From positions 310,001 to 374,000 of the forward strand of contig NZ_SUMB01000002.1 of NCBI RefSeq assembly GCF_005048155.1: a stretch of DNA of 64,000 nt. The letters run 5' to 3'. This DNA is from Streptomyces piniterrae. Lineage in GTDB: Bacteria; Actinomycetota; Actinomycetes; Streptomycetales; Streptomycetaceae. The notes beneath the pieces were generated by a model. That model ran no database searches and was not told the DNA's origin. It saw only the letters and a program-made list of their open reading frames with translations. A program made the translations under genes and the position numbers. Shown piece by piece: positions 25,243 to 34,039 of this stretch (position 1 is the stretch's first letter; each line of letters opens with the position of its first letter).

Positions 25243-27105
25243 ATGCGCATACGCATACACATACGCAAAAGGCCACCGACGGCCGTAAGAACCTCTGCAA
25301 GAAACACCCCAACAACCGGGTCGCATTCCGGGGCGGCTTCCGGCCGCCCGCCCACCGGGACCGACCGCGCCCCGATGCGGGTGCCGCGCCGCGCCACCGT
25401 CCTCGCCGTCCTCATGGCGGCCTGCGCCGCCACTTTCACCCTCCCGCACGCCGACGCCGCCGCGGCCGATCCCGACCTCGGCCCCAACGTGCGGATCTTC
25501 GACCCCTCGACGCCCAAGGACCAGATCCAGGGCGCCGTGAACGACGTCTTCAAGGAACAGGAGACCAACCAGTTCGGCGCGGCCCGGCAGGCGCTGCTGT
25601 TCAAGCCGGGATCGTACGACGTGGACGCCAACATCGGCTTCTACACCCAGATCGCCGGCCTCGGGCTCTCGCCGGACGACACCACCATCAACGGCGCCGT
25701 GCACGCCGAGGCCGACTGGTTCGACGGCAACGCGACGCAGAACTTCTGGCGGTCCGCGGAGAACCTGGCCGTCAACCCGGCCGGTGGCGCGGACCGTTGG
25801 GCGGTGTCGCAGGCGGCGCCGTACCGCCGGATGCACCTCAAGGGGGATCTCCAGCTGGACGACGGCGGCTGGTCCAGCGGCGGGCTGCTGGCCGACACCA
25901 AGGTCGACGGTCAGGTGCGCTCCGGCTCCCAGCAGCAGTGGCTGTCCCGCAACACCGAATGGGGCGGCTGGAGCGGCGCCAACTGGAACATGGTCTTCGT
26001 GGGCGCGGCGAACGCCCCCGCCGGGAACTTCCCCGATCCGCCCTACACCCGCGTCGACCACACCCCGGTCTCCCGCGAGAAGCCGTTCCTGTACGTGGAC
26101 GACGCCGGTGCCTACAAGGTGTTCGTACCGGCCGTCCGCAAGGACTCCCAGGGCACCAGCTGGTCCTCGGGCAGCCCGCAGGGCAGCTCACTGCCGCTGA
26201 GCGACTTCTTCATCGTGAAACCGGGCGCGACCGCTGCGCAGATCAACACGGCACTGGACGCTGGTAAACACCTATTGGTCACACCCGGTGTCTACCACCT
26301 TGACCAGACATTGAAGATCACCAAACCGGACACCGTGGTACTCGGCCTGGGATTGGCCACCCTCATTCCCGACAACGGCATCACCGCTGTCTCCGTGGCC
26401 GACGTGGACGGGGTGAAGCTCGCCGGACTGCTCCTCGACGCCGGGACGCAGAGCTCCCCGTCCCTCATGGAGGTCGGCCCGCAGGACTCCGACGCCGGCC
26501 ACGCCGACGACCCGACCTCGCTGCACGACGTCTTCTTCCGCGTCGGTGGCGCCGGAGCTGGTAAAGCCGCCAAGAGCCTGGTCGTCAACAGCTCACATGT
26601 CATCGGTGACCACCTGTGGATCTGGCGCGCGGACCATGGCGACGGCGTCGGCTGGAACACCAACACCGCGGCCAACGGCCTCACCGTCAACGGCGACGAC
26701 GTCACCATGTACGGCCTGTTCGTCGAGCACTACCAGCAGTACCAGACGATCTGGAACGGCGAGCGCGGCCGGACGTACTTCTACCAGAACGAGATGCCCT
26801 ACGACCCGCCGGACCAGGGCTCCTGGATGAACGGCGACACCCGCGGATACGCCGCCTACAAGGTCGCCGACCACGTCAGGAACCACGAGGCGTGGGGGCT
26901 CGGCAGCTACTGCTTCTTCAACGCCAACCGCGACGTCGCCGCCGAGCACGCCTTCGAGGTCCCCGACACGCCCGGCGTCCGCTTCCACGACATGGTGACC
27001 GTCTCCCTCGGCGGCACCGGCACCATCCACCACATCATCAACGGGACCGGAGGCCCCTCGAACGCGAACAGCAATGTCGCCAATCTGGTGAGCTATCCGC
27101 AGTGA
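25243..27105 (+). CDS. Secreted right-handed beta-helix protein, probable glycan-active
   Basis: 620 aa from ATG 25243, with AGGAG about 8 nt upstream and only 5 nt after the GH30 stop. The real signal peptide (MRVPRRATVLAVLMAACAA, from residue 45) is preceded by about 44 Arg/Thr-rich residues; an alternative start at 25375 would remove them but has no RBS. Pectate-lyase-like beta-helix features: LLFKPGSYDV, GLGLSPDDTTINGAV, SVADVDGVKLAGLLLDAG, GLTVNGDDVTMYGLFVEHYQQY. This family is common in Streptomyces and often labelled coagulation factor 5/8-type or adenylyl cyclase without support; no discoidin or cyclase domain is visible. Pairing with GH30 suggests breakdown of the same polysaccharide. 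Confidence 0.8.
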   Translation: MRIRIHIRKRPPTAVRTSARNTPTTGSHSGAASGRPPTGTDRAPMRVPRRATVLAVLMAACAATFTLPHADAAAADPDLGPNVRIFDPSTPKDQIQGAVNDVFKEQETNQFGAARQALLFKPGSYDVDANIGFYTQIAGLGLSPDDTTINGAVHAEADWFDGNATQNFWRSAENLAVNPAGGADRWAVSQAAPYRRMHLKGDLQLDDGGWSSGGLLADTKVDGQVRSGSQQQWLSRNTEWGGWSGANWNMVFVGAANAPAGNFPDPPYTRVDHTPVSREKPFLYVDDAGAYKVFVPAVRKDSQGTSWSSGSPQGSSLPLSDFFIVKPGATAAQINTALDAGKHLLVTPGVYHLDQTLKITKPDTVVLGLGLATLIPDNGITAVSVADVDGVKLAGLLLDAGTQSSPSLMEVGPQDSDAGHADDPTSLHDVFFRVGGAGAGKAAKSLVVNSSHVIGDHLWIWRADHGDGVGWNTNTAANGLTVNGDDVTMYGLFVEHYQQYQTIWNGERGRTYFYQNEMPYDPPDQGSWMNGDTRGYAAYKVADHVRNHEAWGLGSYCFFNANRDVAAEHAFEVPDTPGVRFHDMVTVSLGGTGTIHHIINGTGGPSNANSNVANLVSYPQ

Positions 27106-27115
27106 GGTGAGCGGG

Positions 27116-27157
27116 GTGAGCCGTCCTGGGTGTGAGCGCCACGCAGGGACGGCTCAC
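27116..27157. terminator. Bidirectional hairpin between convergent genes
   Basis: GTGAGCCGTCC (27116-27126) and GGACGGCTCAC (27147-27157) form a perfect 11-bp stem with a 20-nt loop, just after the beta-helix stop and before the end of the convergent metallophosphatase. A short tandem repeat CCCGCTTCAGGTG(T/C)CAC follows at 27157-27190. Confidence 0.75.
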
Positions 27158-27194
27158 CCGCTTCAGGTGTCACCCGCTTCAGGTGCCACCCGCC

Positions 27195-28415
27195 TCAGGC
27201 GTAGGACCGCGCCGCCGCGACCGGCGCGGTCTGCCGCGTCCGGTGCCGCAGAGTCGCCTTCCGGGTCGCGACATCGACCGTGTACGCCTCGATGGTCAGC
27301 CGGGCACCGGACACCTTCAGCACCATGAACCCGTTGTCGGAGAAGTTCTGCCAGGCGGCCGGATGGTTGAAGTGCGCCTTGCCGTCCTCCGTCTTGGCCG
27401 ACGCCCCGCACACCACCTGACGGGTGCCGCCGGTACGCGCCGTCGGCTCCAGGATCTGCAGCGTGTGGTCGTGACCGGACAGGATCAGGTCAGCCCGCCC
27501 GCATACCACCTGCTCGTACATCTCCTTGAGGTGGATACCGCTGGTGTAGTTGCCGATCTCGAAACCGTCGTACGAACCGGCGCTGCCGTGCTTGCCGTTG
27601 TTGAGATACGGATGATGGCCGATGACCACCTTCCAGCGCGCCCGCGACGCCTTCAGCGCACCATCCAGCCAGCTCCGCTGCTCGCGCATGTACGGCCCGT
27701 CCCACCGGTAGTAAGGGTCGAGCTGCGCGACGTACGAGGACCACGGAATGGTGTCGATCGCGAAGAACTCCACCAGCGGATCGGCGGCCGGCAGCGGCAC
27801 GCTGTAGTAGCGGCTCGGCATGTACCAGCGCTTCGAAGTCTTGGCGTACGCGACCTCGCGGTCACCACGGGACGGGTCGCCGCCGCTGCCCGGTATCAGC
27901 CCCGAGCAGTCGTGATTGCCCAGGACCATCAGCCACGGCACATCGATGCCGTTGTTGGGCTTCTCGAACTTGTCCTGGAACTCCGAGTCGTCGTCGGACT
28001 CCGGGCCGTTCTCATAGATGTTGTCGCCGAGACCGACCGCGAGGCCTATGCCCTCGGCGCGGCAGAGGTCCCGGGCGGCGGCCGCCACCGCGTACTGCGC
28101 CTCGTCACCGGTCCCCGCGTCACCGGTGATCAGAACGCTGAACTCCCCGTTGCCATTGGGGTGTTCGGGGAACGGAAAGGCTCCCGGAGCGCCGGGACGG
28201 GATGCCGCGGACGCGGGCGCCTGCGTCTGCGAAGGCAGCACGGCGAGCGCCGCACCGGCCATCGCGCCGCCCAGCAGCGTCCGCCGGTTCACAAACTGCG
28301 GTACACGCCCCGTGGTGCGCATCGGCGGCCCCCCGGCCGTCGTCTCCGAGCCGGTCCGCAGCCAGTCCTGCTCGGTCATGTCCGCCTGCGGCGGGATCAG
28401 TTCGTCGTCGCACAT
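27195..28415 (-). CDS. Tat-exported metallophosphoesterase (purple acid phosphatase-like)
   Basis: 406 aa. The twin-arginine segment NRRTLLGGAMAGAALAVL lies unusually far in (about residue 44), after a polar N-terminus; a nearer start (MRTTGRVPQFVNRRT) is possible. Calcineurin-like metal motifs: ITGDAGTGD, GLGDNIYENG, LGNHDCSG, IGHHPYLNNGKHG and GHDHTLQI. The spacing and YRWDGPYMREQRSWLDGAL segment resemble small purple acid phosphatases (ACP5 group). Probable extracellular phosphomonoesterase in phosphate scavenging; no Pho box was identified upstream. Confidence 0.88.
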   Translation of the reverse strand: MCDDELIPPQADMTEQDWLRTGSETTAGGPPMRTTGRVPQFVNRRTLLGGAMAGAALAVLPSQTQAPASAASRPGAPGAFPFPEHPNGNGEFSVLITGDAGTGDEAQYAVAAAARDLCRAEGIGLAVGLGDNIYENGPESDDDSEFQDKFEKPNNGIDVPWLMVLGNHDCSGLIPGSGGDPSRGDREVAYAKTSKRWYMPSRYYSVPLPAADPLVEFFAIDTIPWSSYVAQLDPYYRWDGPYMREQRSWLDGALKASRARWKVVIGHHPYLNNGKHGSAGSYDGFEIGNYTSGIHLKEMYEQVVCGRADLILSGHDHTLQILEPTARTGGTRQVVCGASAKTEDGKAHFNHPAAWQNFSDNGFMVLKVSGARLTIEAYTVDVATRKATLRHRTRQTAPVAAARSYA

Positions 28416-28587
28416 GCCTGGTTTCTCTCATGGCCGCCAGGGGAGATGGTGACGATTCAATGAACGACAAGTGGACGTATGGAGATCAGGTGCGTGCCGG
28501 CTACGCGTCGGTAACAAAGTGTTTCCGGAGGTCAGCAGGGTGTGAGGGAAGAGCCCTCCCCATCGGGCGAGAGGCTGCCGCGGAGAC

Positions 28588-29205
28588 CTACGAGGATCGC
28601 GAGGGCGGTGCCGGCGCGACCCGGTTCGTCAGCCGTCGTAGCGTCCGGCCGCAGTGGCGGGCGTACCAGCGCTGGAAGACGGGCACCAGCGGCCCGCCGA
28701 GGCGGGTGGTGAGCCGGGCGGGGCGGCTGAAGGCGGTGACGGTGAACCAGACCGAGTCGTCCGCGCGCCGTTCCACCACGAACGCTTCCTCGCCGCACTC
28801 GGGATGACCGTCCAGGGTGCCGTACGCGAAGCCGACACGGTCCTCCTCGGCCACGACCCACACCACCCGGCAGGGTGCGCGCAGCCGTAGCGGGCCGATG
28901 CCGAGGGAGACCTCGACGCTCATGCCCGGTGCGGCGCGCCGGCCCCCGGCCCGGATGCCGACGCCCGCCGCGCGGTGCATACGGAAGGTGGTGACCGCCT
29001 CGCCGGCCGCCGCCAGCGCCGCGCGGCCGTGCCCGATCAGCACCTCCTGGCGCAGGTGGCTGTAGCCCGGCGGCAGCGGGGTGCGCCGGGTGCCGCCTTC
29101 TTCGGGGTAGGTGAGGTCGGGTCGGTCGAGGTCGGATGGGTTGAGGTCCCGTTGGCTGTCGGGGTCCCGTTGGTTGTCGGGGTCGGGGTGGGTGGGCTCG
29201 TTCAT
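28588..29205 (-). CDS. DUF1990 family protein
   Basis: 205 aa from ATG 29205 (GGAAGG upstream). Matches DUF1990 along its length: LTYPEEGGTR, LPPGYSH, a FRMHRAAGV segment, VGFAYGTLDGHPECGEEAFVVE and TAFSRPARLTTRLGGPLVPVFQRWYARHCG. The first 30 residues (Asp/Pro/Asn-rich with repeated DSQRD) are extra. Function of the family is unknown; no membrane segment. Confidence 0.88.
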   Translation of the reverse strand: MNEPTHPDPDNQRDPDSQRDLNPSDLDRPDLTYPEEGGTRRTPLPPGYSHLRQEVLIGHGRAALAAAGEAVTTFRMHRAAGVGIRAGGRRAAPGMSVEVSLGIGPLRLRAPCRVVWVVAEEDRVGFAYGTLDGHPECGEEAFVVERRADDSVWFTVTAFSRPARLTTRLGGPLVPVFQRWYARHCGRTLRRLTNRVAPAPPSRSS

Positions 29206-29270
29206 CACGCCGCCTTCCGTGATCGTCCCGGCGTTCCGCGGCCGACAGTACGCCCGCTAGCGTGGCGATC

Positions 29271-29651
29271 ATGGTGGACTGGGGTCTCCGGCCGGCATCT
29301 GTGTCGGACGTCGCGGCAGTGGCAGAGCTGCGTGCCGTGGTGTTGCGGGCGGATCTGGAACGGCTCGGGCGGTACGACGAGGAGCGGGTGCGGCAGCGGC
29401 TCCGGGACGGGTTCGAACCGGCGCACACCTGGGTCATCGAGGTGAGCGGCGCTTTGGCCGGCTGTGTGGCGCTGCGTCGGGCCGAGGACGCGCACTGGCT
29501 GGAGCACTTCTACCTGGCCCCGCATCTTCAGGGCAGCGGCATCGGTTCGGGCGTGCTGCGCGAGCTGCTGGCGCGGTGCGACCGCAGCGGCGTCCCGGTC
29601 CGTTTGAACGATCCCAGCCGGCTCCACAACCGTGTGTTAAGTCCCTGTTGA
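29271..29651 (+). pseudogene. GNAT acetyltransferase, C-terminally truncated
   Basis: 126 codons from ATG 29271. The N-terminal part is a normal GNAT: LRPASVSDVAAVAELRAVVLRAD, a WVIEVSGALAGCVALRR strand, LEHFYLAPHLQGSGIGSGVLRELLAR (acetyl-CoA loop Q-x-x-G-x-G/A). After VPVRLN the family should continue with the last strand and helix (N-x-x-A-x-x-x-Y-E-x-x-GF). Instead the frame reads DPSRLHNRVLSPC and stops. The break coincides with entry into the conserved leader of the next gene (from 29626), so the 3' part was probably replaced by incoming DNA. Confidence 0.7.
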
Positions 29652-29734
29652 GTGGAGCGTAAGAGCCATCCGGATCTTTGTGGCCCGAGACGCCTTGTGG
29701 GCCGCGGCGTCACCCGTGCCTGAGAGCAGCGTGG
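29626..29734 (+). promoter_or_regulatory. Conserved 109-nt leader (copy A) of the orphan binding-protein gene
   Basis: Homologous, with identical total length, to 34040-34148. Two conserved blocks keep their spacing: ACAACCG...GTTAAGTCC-n-TGTT-n-AG at the start, and 60 nt later CGAGACGCC...GGCGTC...GTGCCTGA. Block 1 is a direct repeat of GTTAAG-like units with an 11-nt period, the geometry of OmpR/PhoB-type regulator sites. Block 2 can form a GACGCC/GGCGTC stem. Confidence 0.75.
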
Positions 29735-31129
29735 ATGGAGCACATGCCGGTGCGTACGAACATGCGATTCATGAGCGCGGGGCGCCGTGTCGCCGTCCCG
29801 CTCACCGCACTCCTGACCGCCGCCGTCCTGCTGTTTTTGGCCGGCTGGCCCGGAGCGGGTGACGGCGACAGGGGCGGGAAGTCGGTGAACGTGCTCATGG
29901 TGAACAACCCTCAGATGCTCGATCTGCAGAAGCTGACGAAGGAGCATTTCACCAAGCGGACCGGCATCAAAGTCAATTACACCGTTCTGCCCGAAAACGA
30001 TGTACGCGACAAGATAAGGCGGGAGTTCTCCAGCCAGGCCGGCACCTATGACGTGGCATCACTCAGCAACTTCGAGGCGCCCCTTTACGGAAAGTACGGC
30101 TGGCTGGCCCCGCTGGACCACACCGTCGCCCGGGCCCCGTCCTTCGACCAGAACGACATCCTCACCCCGATCCAGGTGGGTCTGATCGGGGACGACGGCA
30201 ATCTCTACGCTGAGCCTTTCTACGGCGAGTCGTCATTCTTGATGTACCGCAAGGACGTCTTCGAGGCCAAAGGGCTGCGCATGCCCGACCATCCGACCTG
30301 GAAGCAGGTTGCCGGTCTGGCGGCCGAGGCGGACGGCGCCCGGCCGGGTATGAAGGGCATCTGCCTGCGTGGCCTGCCCGGCTGGGGTCAGGTCATCGCC
30401 CCGCTGACCACGGTGGTCAACACCTTCGGCGGCACTTGGTTCACCAAGGACTGGAAAGCGCAGGTCAACGGCCCCGGCTTCACCGAGGCGGCCAAGTTGT
30501 ATGTCGACCTTGTGCGCGCTCATGGTGAGCCCGGTGCCGCGAAGGCCGGATTCGCCGAATGCCTGGCCAACTTCCAGCAGGGCAGGACCGCCATGTGGTA
30601 CGACGCCACCTCGGCTGCCGGACCCCTGGAGTCCAGGGACTCGCCCATCGCCGGCAAGGTCGGCTACGCCATGGCCCCGGTCAGCAAGACCAAGAGCTCG
30701 GGGTGGCTGTACTCGTGGGCCTGGGGCATCCAGAAGGCGAGCCCGCGCCAGGACGCTGCGGCGCGGTTCATCGCCTGGGCCTCCGGCAAGCAGTACGAGG
30801 AACTGGTCGGGGACCAGCTCGGCTGGGCGAGGGTGCCGGCCGGCAAGCGCGCCTCGACCTTTGCCAACCCCGACTACCGCAAGAGCGCCGCCGCCTTCTA
30901 CACGGCCACCAAGGAGGCCATCAACAGCGCCGCCCCCCACAACCCCGGGCTGCAGGCACGTCCGACCGTTGGCGTCCAGTTCGTGGACATCCCCGAGTTC
31001 CCGGACCTGGCGACCAAGGTCTCCCACGAGATCGCCTCAGCCATCGCCGGCCACACATCGGTGACCTCCGCTCTGGACAAGGGGCAGAAACTCGCTTCCG
31101 ATGTGGCCGCGAGATACCGCAAGGATTGA
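29735..31129 (+). CDS. Orphan ABC sugar/polyol solute-binding protein
   Basis: 464 aa; the ATG at 29735 aligns with the LuxR start in the homologous leader. The body is a family-1 extracellular solute-binding protein (mannitol/sorbitol SmoE-like): VNVLMVNNPQMLDLQKL, FTKRTGIKVNYTVLPENDVRDKI, AEPFYGESSFLMYRKDVFE, FQQGRTAMWYDATSAAG. The hydrophobic signal (about 20-37) ends LFLAGWPGAG: where a lipobox LAGC is expected, Trp replaces Cys, so it is probably released or signal-anchored rather than lipidated. No permease or ATPase gene follows, unlike a normal importer operon. Confidence 0.88.
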   Translation: MEHMPVRTNMRFMSAGRRVAVPLTALLTAAVLLFLAGWPGAGDGDRGGKSVNVLMVNNPQMLDLQKLTKEHFTKRTGIKVNYTVLPENDVRDKIRREFSSQAGTYDVASLSNFEAPLYGKYGWLAPLDHTVARAPSFDQNDILTPIQVGLIGDDGNLYAEPFYGESSFLMYRKDVFEAKGLRMPDHPTWKQVAGLAAEADGARPGMKGICLRGLPGWGQVIAPLTTVVNTFGGTWFTKDWKAQVNGPGFTEAAKLYVDLVRAHGEPGAAKAGFAECLANFQQGRTAMWYDATSAAGPLESRDSPIAGKVGYAMAPVSKTKSSGWLYSWAWGIQKASPRQDAAARFIAWASGKQYEELVGDQLGWARVPAGKRASTFANPDYRKSAAAFYTATKEAINSAAPHNPGLQARPTVGVQFVDIPEFPDLATKVSHEIASAIAGHTSVTSALDKGQKLASDVAARYRKD

Positions 31130-31412
31130 CCGCCCGACCGCCCGACCGCCGGACGGACTACCACGCCGTCGTTCCACCCCCCTTTGTCGCTGGTGATGGG
31201 ACAAGGGTCGCGAGTGCGGCCCCACCTCGTGGCGGCCGCGCAGGTACCAGGTCTTCCCAGCGGACGACCTGCACCAGCCGCCTCCGGAGCCCCGTCCTCG
31301 CTGACCTTCGGCGACGGAGTGGGCGCGGCCGTGGTCGGCCCCGGCGAGGAACCCGGGATCGCCCCGGTGGTGTGGGGCTGTCCGGGTCGGCCGGTCCGGA
31401 CCGGCCAACCCG

Positions 31413-31945
31413 TCAGGCAGGTCGGCGCCGTCGGTAGTAGGCCCAGGCCAGGGCCAGTACGATCGGCCCCACAGCATCGCCGGGGTGATGCACACCCGGG
31501 CCAGGGCCGTCCACCATCCGTTGCTGAACCCCGCCTCGGGCAAGATGCCCACCCAGGCGAGTGGGTAGAGGTCGAACATCGCCACCAGGGCCAGGCAGCC
31601 CAGGACCGCCGGGATCACCGCGGCGAGCGGCGCAACCCGCCGGCCACCGACGAACGGTATCCAGCGCGGCACCACTTCGCCCCACCCGCTCACCAAGCCG
31701 GTGGTGAGCAGGGCGAGTGCCTCGGTGAGCACGCTGAGCCCGACGACGCAGAACGGAGTCCACCAGGGAGCTTCCGCCGGGTCCGCCGGGTCGAGCATGC
31801 CCATGGGGAAGTCGACGGCGAACGGCAACCGCCACAGGCAGTGCGGCAGCACGACGAACGGGAGGGCCTTGGCGAGCCTGAGGGCCCAGACCGGGACGGG
31901 ACGCTCGGTGTCGCCGAGTGGCAGCGCGAGACGGGTGATCGGCAT
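31413..31945 (-). pseudogene. Integral membrane protein with a single-base frameshift
   Basis: From ATG 31945 (GCAGGGGGC just upstream) the frame encodes a four-helix membrane protein (VWALRLAKALPFVVLPHCLWRLPFAV, VVGLSVLTEALALLTTGLVSGW, AAVIPAVLGCLALVAMF, TALARVCITPAMLWG). Just after ITPAMLWG (about 31466) one base appears to be missing. Shifting frame restores PIVLALAWAYYRRRRPA and a stop at 31413, the natural basic end of such a protein, whereas the unshifted frame runs on into Arg/Gly-rich nonsense. Either a pseudogene or a sequencing error. Function unknown. The gap 31130-31412 has no supported gene. Confidence 0.7.
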
Positions 31946-32342
31946 GCCCCCTGCCGTCGCCGAACCTCGACGACACCGCGTCGGCCACCCGCACGATCAG
32001 GATCCGCCACGAGAGCTACCCCTGGATCGTTCTGGCGGCCGACCGTCGGCGGAACCCGGGCGGCCAGCTCGGAGGTCAGTTATGGGACGGCTCTCGGCCG
32101 GCCGAGTACGGGAGCTGAGCCGTAGGTGAAGAAGGGGAGCGGTCAAGCTGTTCGAAGGACTCAGCTGACTGCGCCTGGGCGGTGGTCTTTCGCAGCGGCG
32201 CGTACCGAGAGTGGTCGGGCAGCTGGTCGGGCAGCGGTCGGCCAGGGCGGAGACGGAAAGATGTTCCCGCGCCGTGAAGCCGAACCCGCTGAGAGCGCCG
32301 TACTCATCACAGAGGCGACACGCCGAACGCCGTTGATAATGG
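31946..32342. other. Gap beside the relaxase, no supported gene
   Basis: About 400 bp. One minus-strand stretch reads CRLCDEYGALSGFGFTAREH, protein-like but without a start, a conserved domain or a clean frame. Possibly a remnant of mobile-element cargo. Confidence 0.4.
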
Positions 32343-33866
32343 CTACGGGGTCGGCCATTGGGGATCCCGGCATGCACGATCGGGCGGCGCGGCCAGGTCT
32401 GCTCCTGGCGCGCCGGTGGTGCTGCGGACCTGGGCGGCCAGTGCCTGTGCGCTGGGGGCGGGGCGGTGGGCGAGGCGGTGGATGCGCCAGATGAGGACGT
32501 GTGCCGGAGACCGGACGCCAGCCAAGTCGCAGTGGCGGGCGGCCTGTTGAAGGAGACGGGCCGGCTGGTGGCCCACGGCTTCGGCCTCCGCGAGAACGGC
32601 GAACAACGCGCCCCATGCCGGGTCGAACAGGACCTGCTGCGCGTGCTCGGGCACGGCGGCGCGCAGGAGCTGCGCGTAGCGCGTGGGGGTCTCCGTCGTC
32701 GGCATACGCAGGGCGAGGGCGGCCAGGGGCTTGGCGGCGGCCAGATCGTAGGCGTCCTGCAGATGCTGCAAGGTCCGGCGGGCGGCGATGACCTGAGCGT
32801 CGTGATCGCGGAGCTGATGCCAGCGGATGGCGGCGATGACGGTGAGGACGGCTGAGCCGAGGAACATCGCGAGCGCCGCCGCATGCCCCTTCACCGGCTC
32901 GCGGCTCATGGCACGGACGGCGCTCCGCAGTGCGCGGGCGTGGTGGTGGTCGGCGCGGATGCGGGAGCGGGGCCGGGTCACCCGCTCGAAGGCGAGGGCC
33001 GCCAGCTGGAGTTGGGGTCCGATGCTCTGGGGAGAGAGGGACGGAAGGGCGGCGAGTGCGGCGCCGAAGGCGGCGAGGTGGGCCTGGGCTGCTGCGTCGT
33101 CGTCGCGGTCGAGGAGCGTGGGTATGCGTTCGACGGCGGCGGTGGCCTGGTGCCAGGGGTTGGGTTTGGGCCGGCCCGGGTGCGGGCTGATGAACTGCGG
33201 GTCGATGGCCTCGAGATGTTCTCGGAAGGTCGGCTGATGGTCGGCGTGGTGGGCCCTTTTGTGCTCGGCGCCGACGGCCTGGTGCAAGCCGTACTCGCGC
33301 TCGATGAGGGCGAGTTCCCGGTCGGCAGCCTGGTGATCGTTCTGGTGCCGGGCGGGCCGGAGGTCTCCTCGTACGGTGGTGGCGAGGATATGGATGTGGT
33401 CGTCGGCATGGCGGACGGCGACCCACCGGCAGCCGGCGCCGCCTTCGGGGGCGATACCGGTGGCATGCACGAGGCGGCGGGCGATGGCCGCCCAGTCCTC
33501 GTCGGGGAGGCTGCGGTCCTCGGGTGCGGCGTGGACGGAGCAGTGCCACACGTGCCGTACGGGTGCGCGGTCGCCGGCCTGCTCGACCCTCAGGTTCAGC
33601 GCCGCGATGAGCCGGTCCTGGGCGCGTGGAAAATCTGCGGAGCGGCCGGGGTCGGGCGCGGAGTTGTGCCATGAGGCGACCAGGTGGGGGTCGGTGTGCT
33701 CGTTGGCGAGGCCGGGTCCGTAGAAGTGGGTGATCAGGTCGTGGGTGTTCTTGGCGTGGGTGATGTCGGCGATCAATCCGGCCGCCTTCTTCCTGCTTCT
33801 TCCTGAACGCCGTGCGGTGCGCGCAGGCGTCGACGGGGGCGAGTGTGCCCGGAACGTGGCCGCCAT
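32343..33866 (-). CDS. Relaxase/mobilisation nuclease (MobA/VirD2-type)
   Basis: 507 aa. Family landmarks: HDLITHFYGPGLANEHTDPH near residue 45 (catalytic Tyr region and the conserved GPG...NEHTDPHLVASW) and the metal-binding RHADDHIHILATTVR near residue 158. The first 30 residues (Ser/Arg-rich) do not belong to the family, whose members start close to ITHAKNTHDL, so the start may be internal or the N-terminus altered. The C-terminal half includes a hydrophobic segment GHAAALAMFLGSAVLTVIAAIRW near residue 330. Nicks oriT during conjugative mobilisation of actinobacterial integrative elements. No integrase, replication or Tra gene is nearby, so this is a remnant or a mobilisable piece. Confidence 0.82.
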   Translation of the reverse strand: MAATFRAHSPPSTPARTARRSGRSRKKAAGLIADITHAKNTHDLITHFYGPGLANEHTDPHLVASWHNSAPDPGRSADFPRAQDRLIAALNLRVEQAGDRAPVRHVWHCSVHAAPEDRSLPDEDWAAIARRLVHATGIAPEGGAGCRWVAVRHADDHIHILATTVRGDLRPARHQNDHQAADRELALIEREYGLHQAVGAEHKRAHHADHQPTFREHLEAIDPQFISPHPGRPKPNPWHQATAAVERIPTLLDRDDDAAAQAHLAAFGAALAALPSLSPQSIGPQLQLAALAFERVTRPRSRIRADHHHARALRSAVRAMSREPVKGHAAALAMFLGSAVLTVIAAIRWHQLRDHDAQVIAARRTLQHLQDAYDLAAAKPLAALALRMPTTETPTRYAQLLRAAVPEHAQQVLFDPAWGALFAVLAEAEAVGHQPARLLQQAARHCDLAGVRSPAHVLIWRIHRLAHRPAPSAQALAAQVRSTTGAPGADLAAPPDRACRDPQWPTP

Positions 33867-33912
33867 TGTTGTGGCGGGTCAGAAGTGCCGTAACGGCCCA
33901 CGAGGCGGCGGT

Positions 33913-33933
33913 TCGGGAACTGTTCGTTCCCGA
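33913..33933. promoter_or_regulatory. Inverted repeat upstream of the relaxase gene
   Basis: TCGGGAAC (33913-33920) and GTTCCCGA (33926-33933) are perfect arms 5 nt apart, 47 bp upstream of the relaxase start. Relaxase genes are often preceded by oriT or a repressor site, so this is a candidate nick-region or operator element. No gene is supported in 33867-34039. Confidence 0.5.
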
Positions 33934-34039
33934 TGGGGCGTCGCGGCCCCACCGACGGCTGTACGCCGCGCTTCTCTGGGTCGACGGCGCTGGCCGTGAC
34001 CAGCGAGATCGGCTGCCGCCCTGGAGTGAGGGCGGTGCG

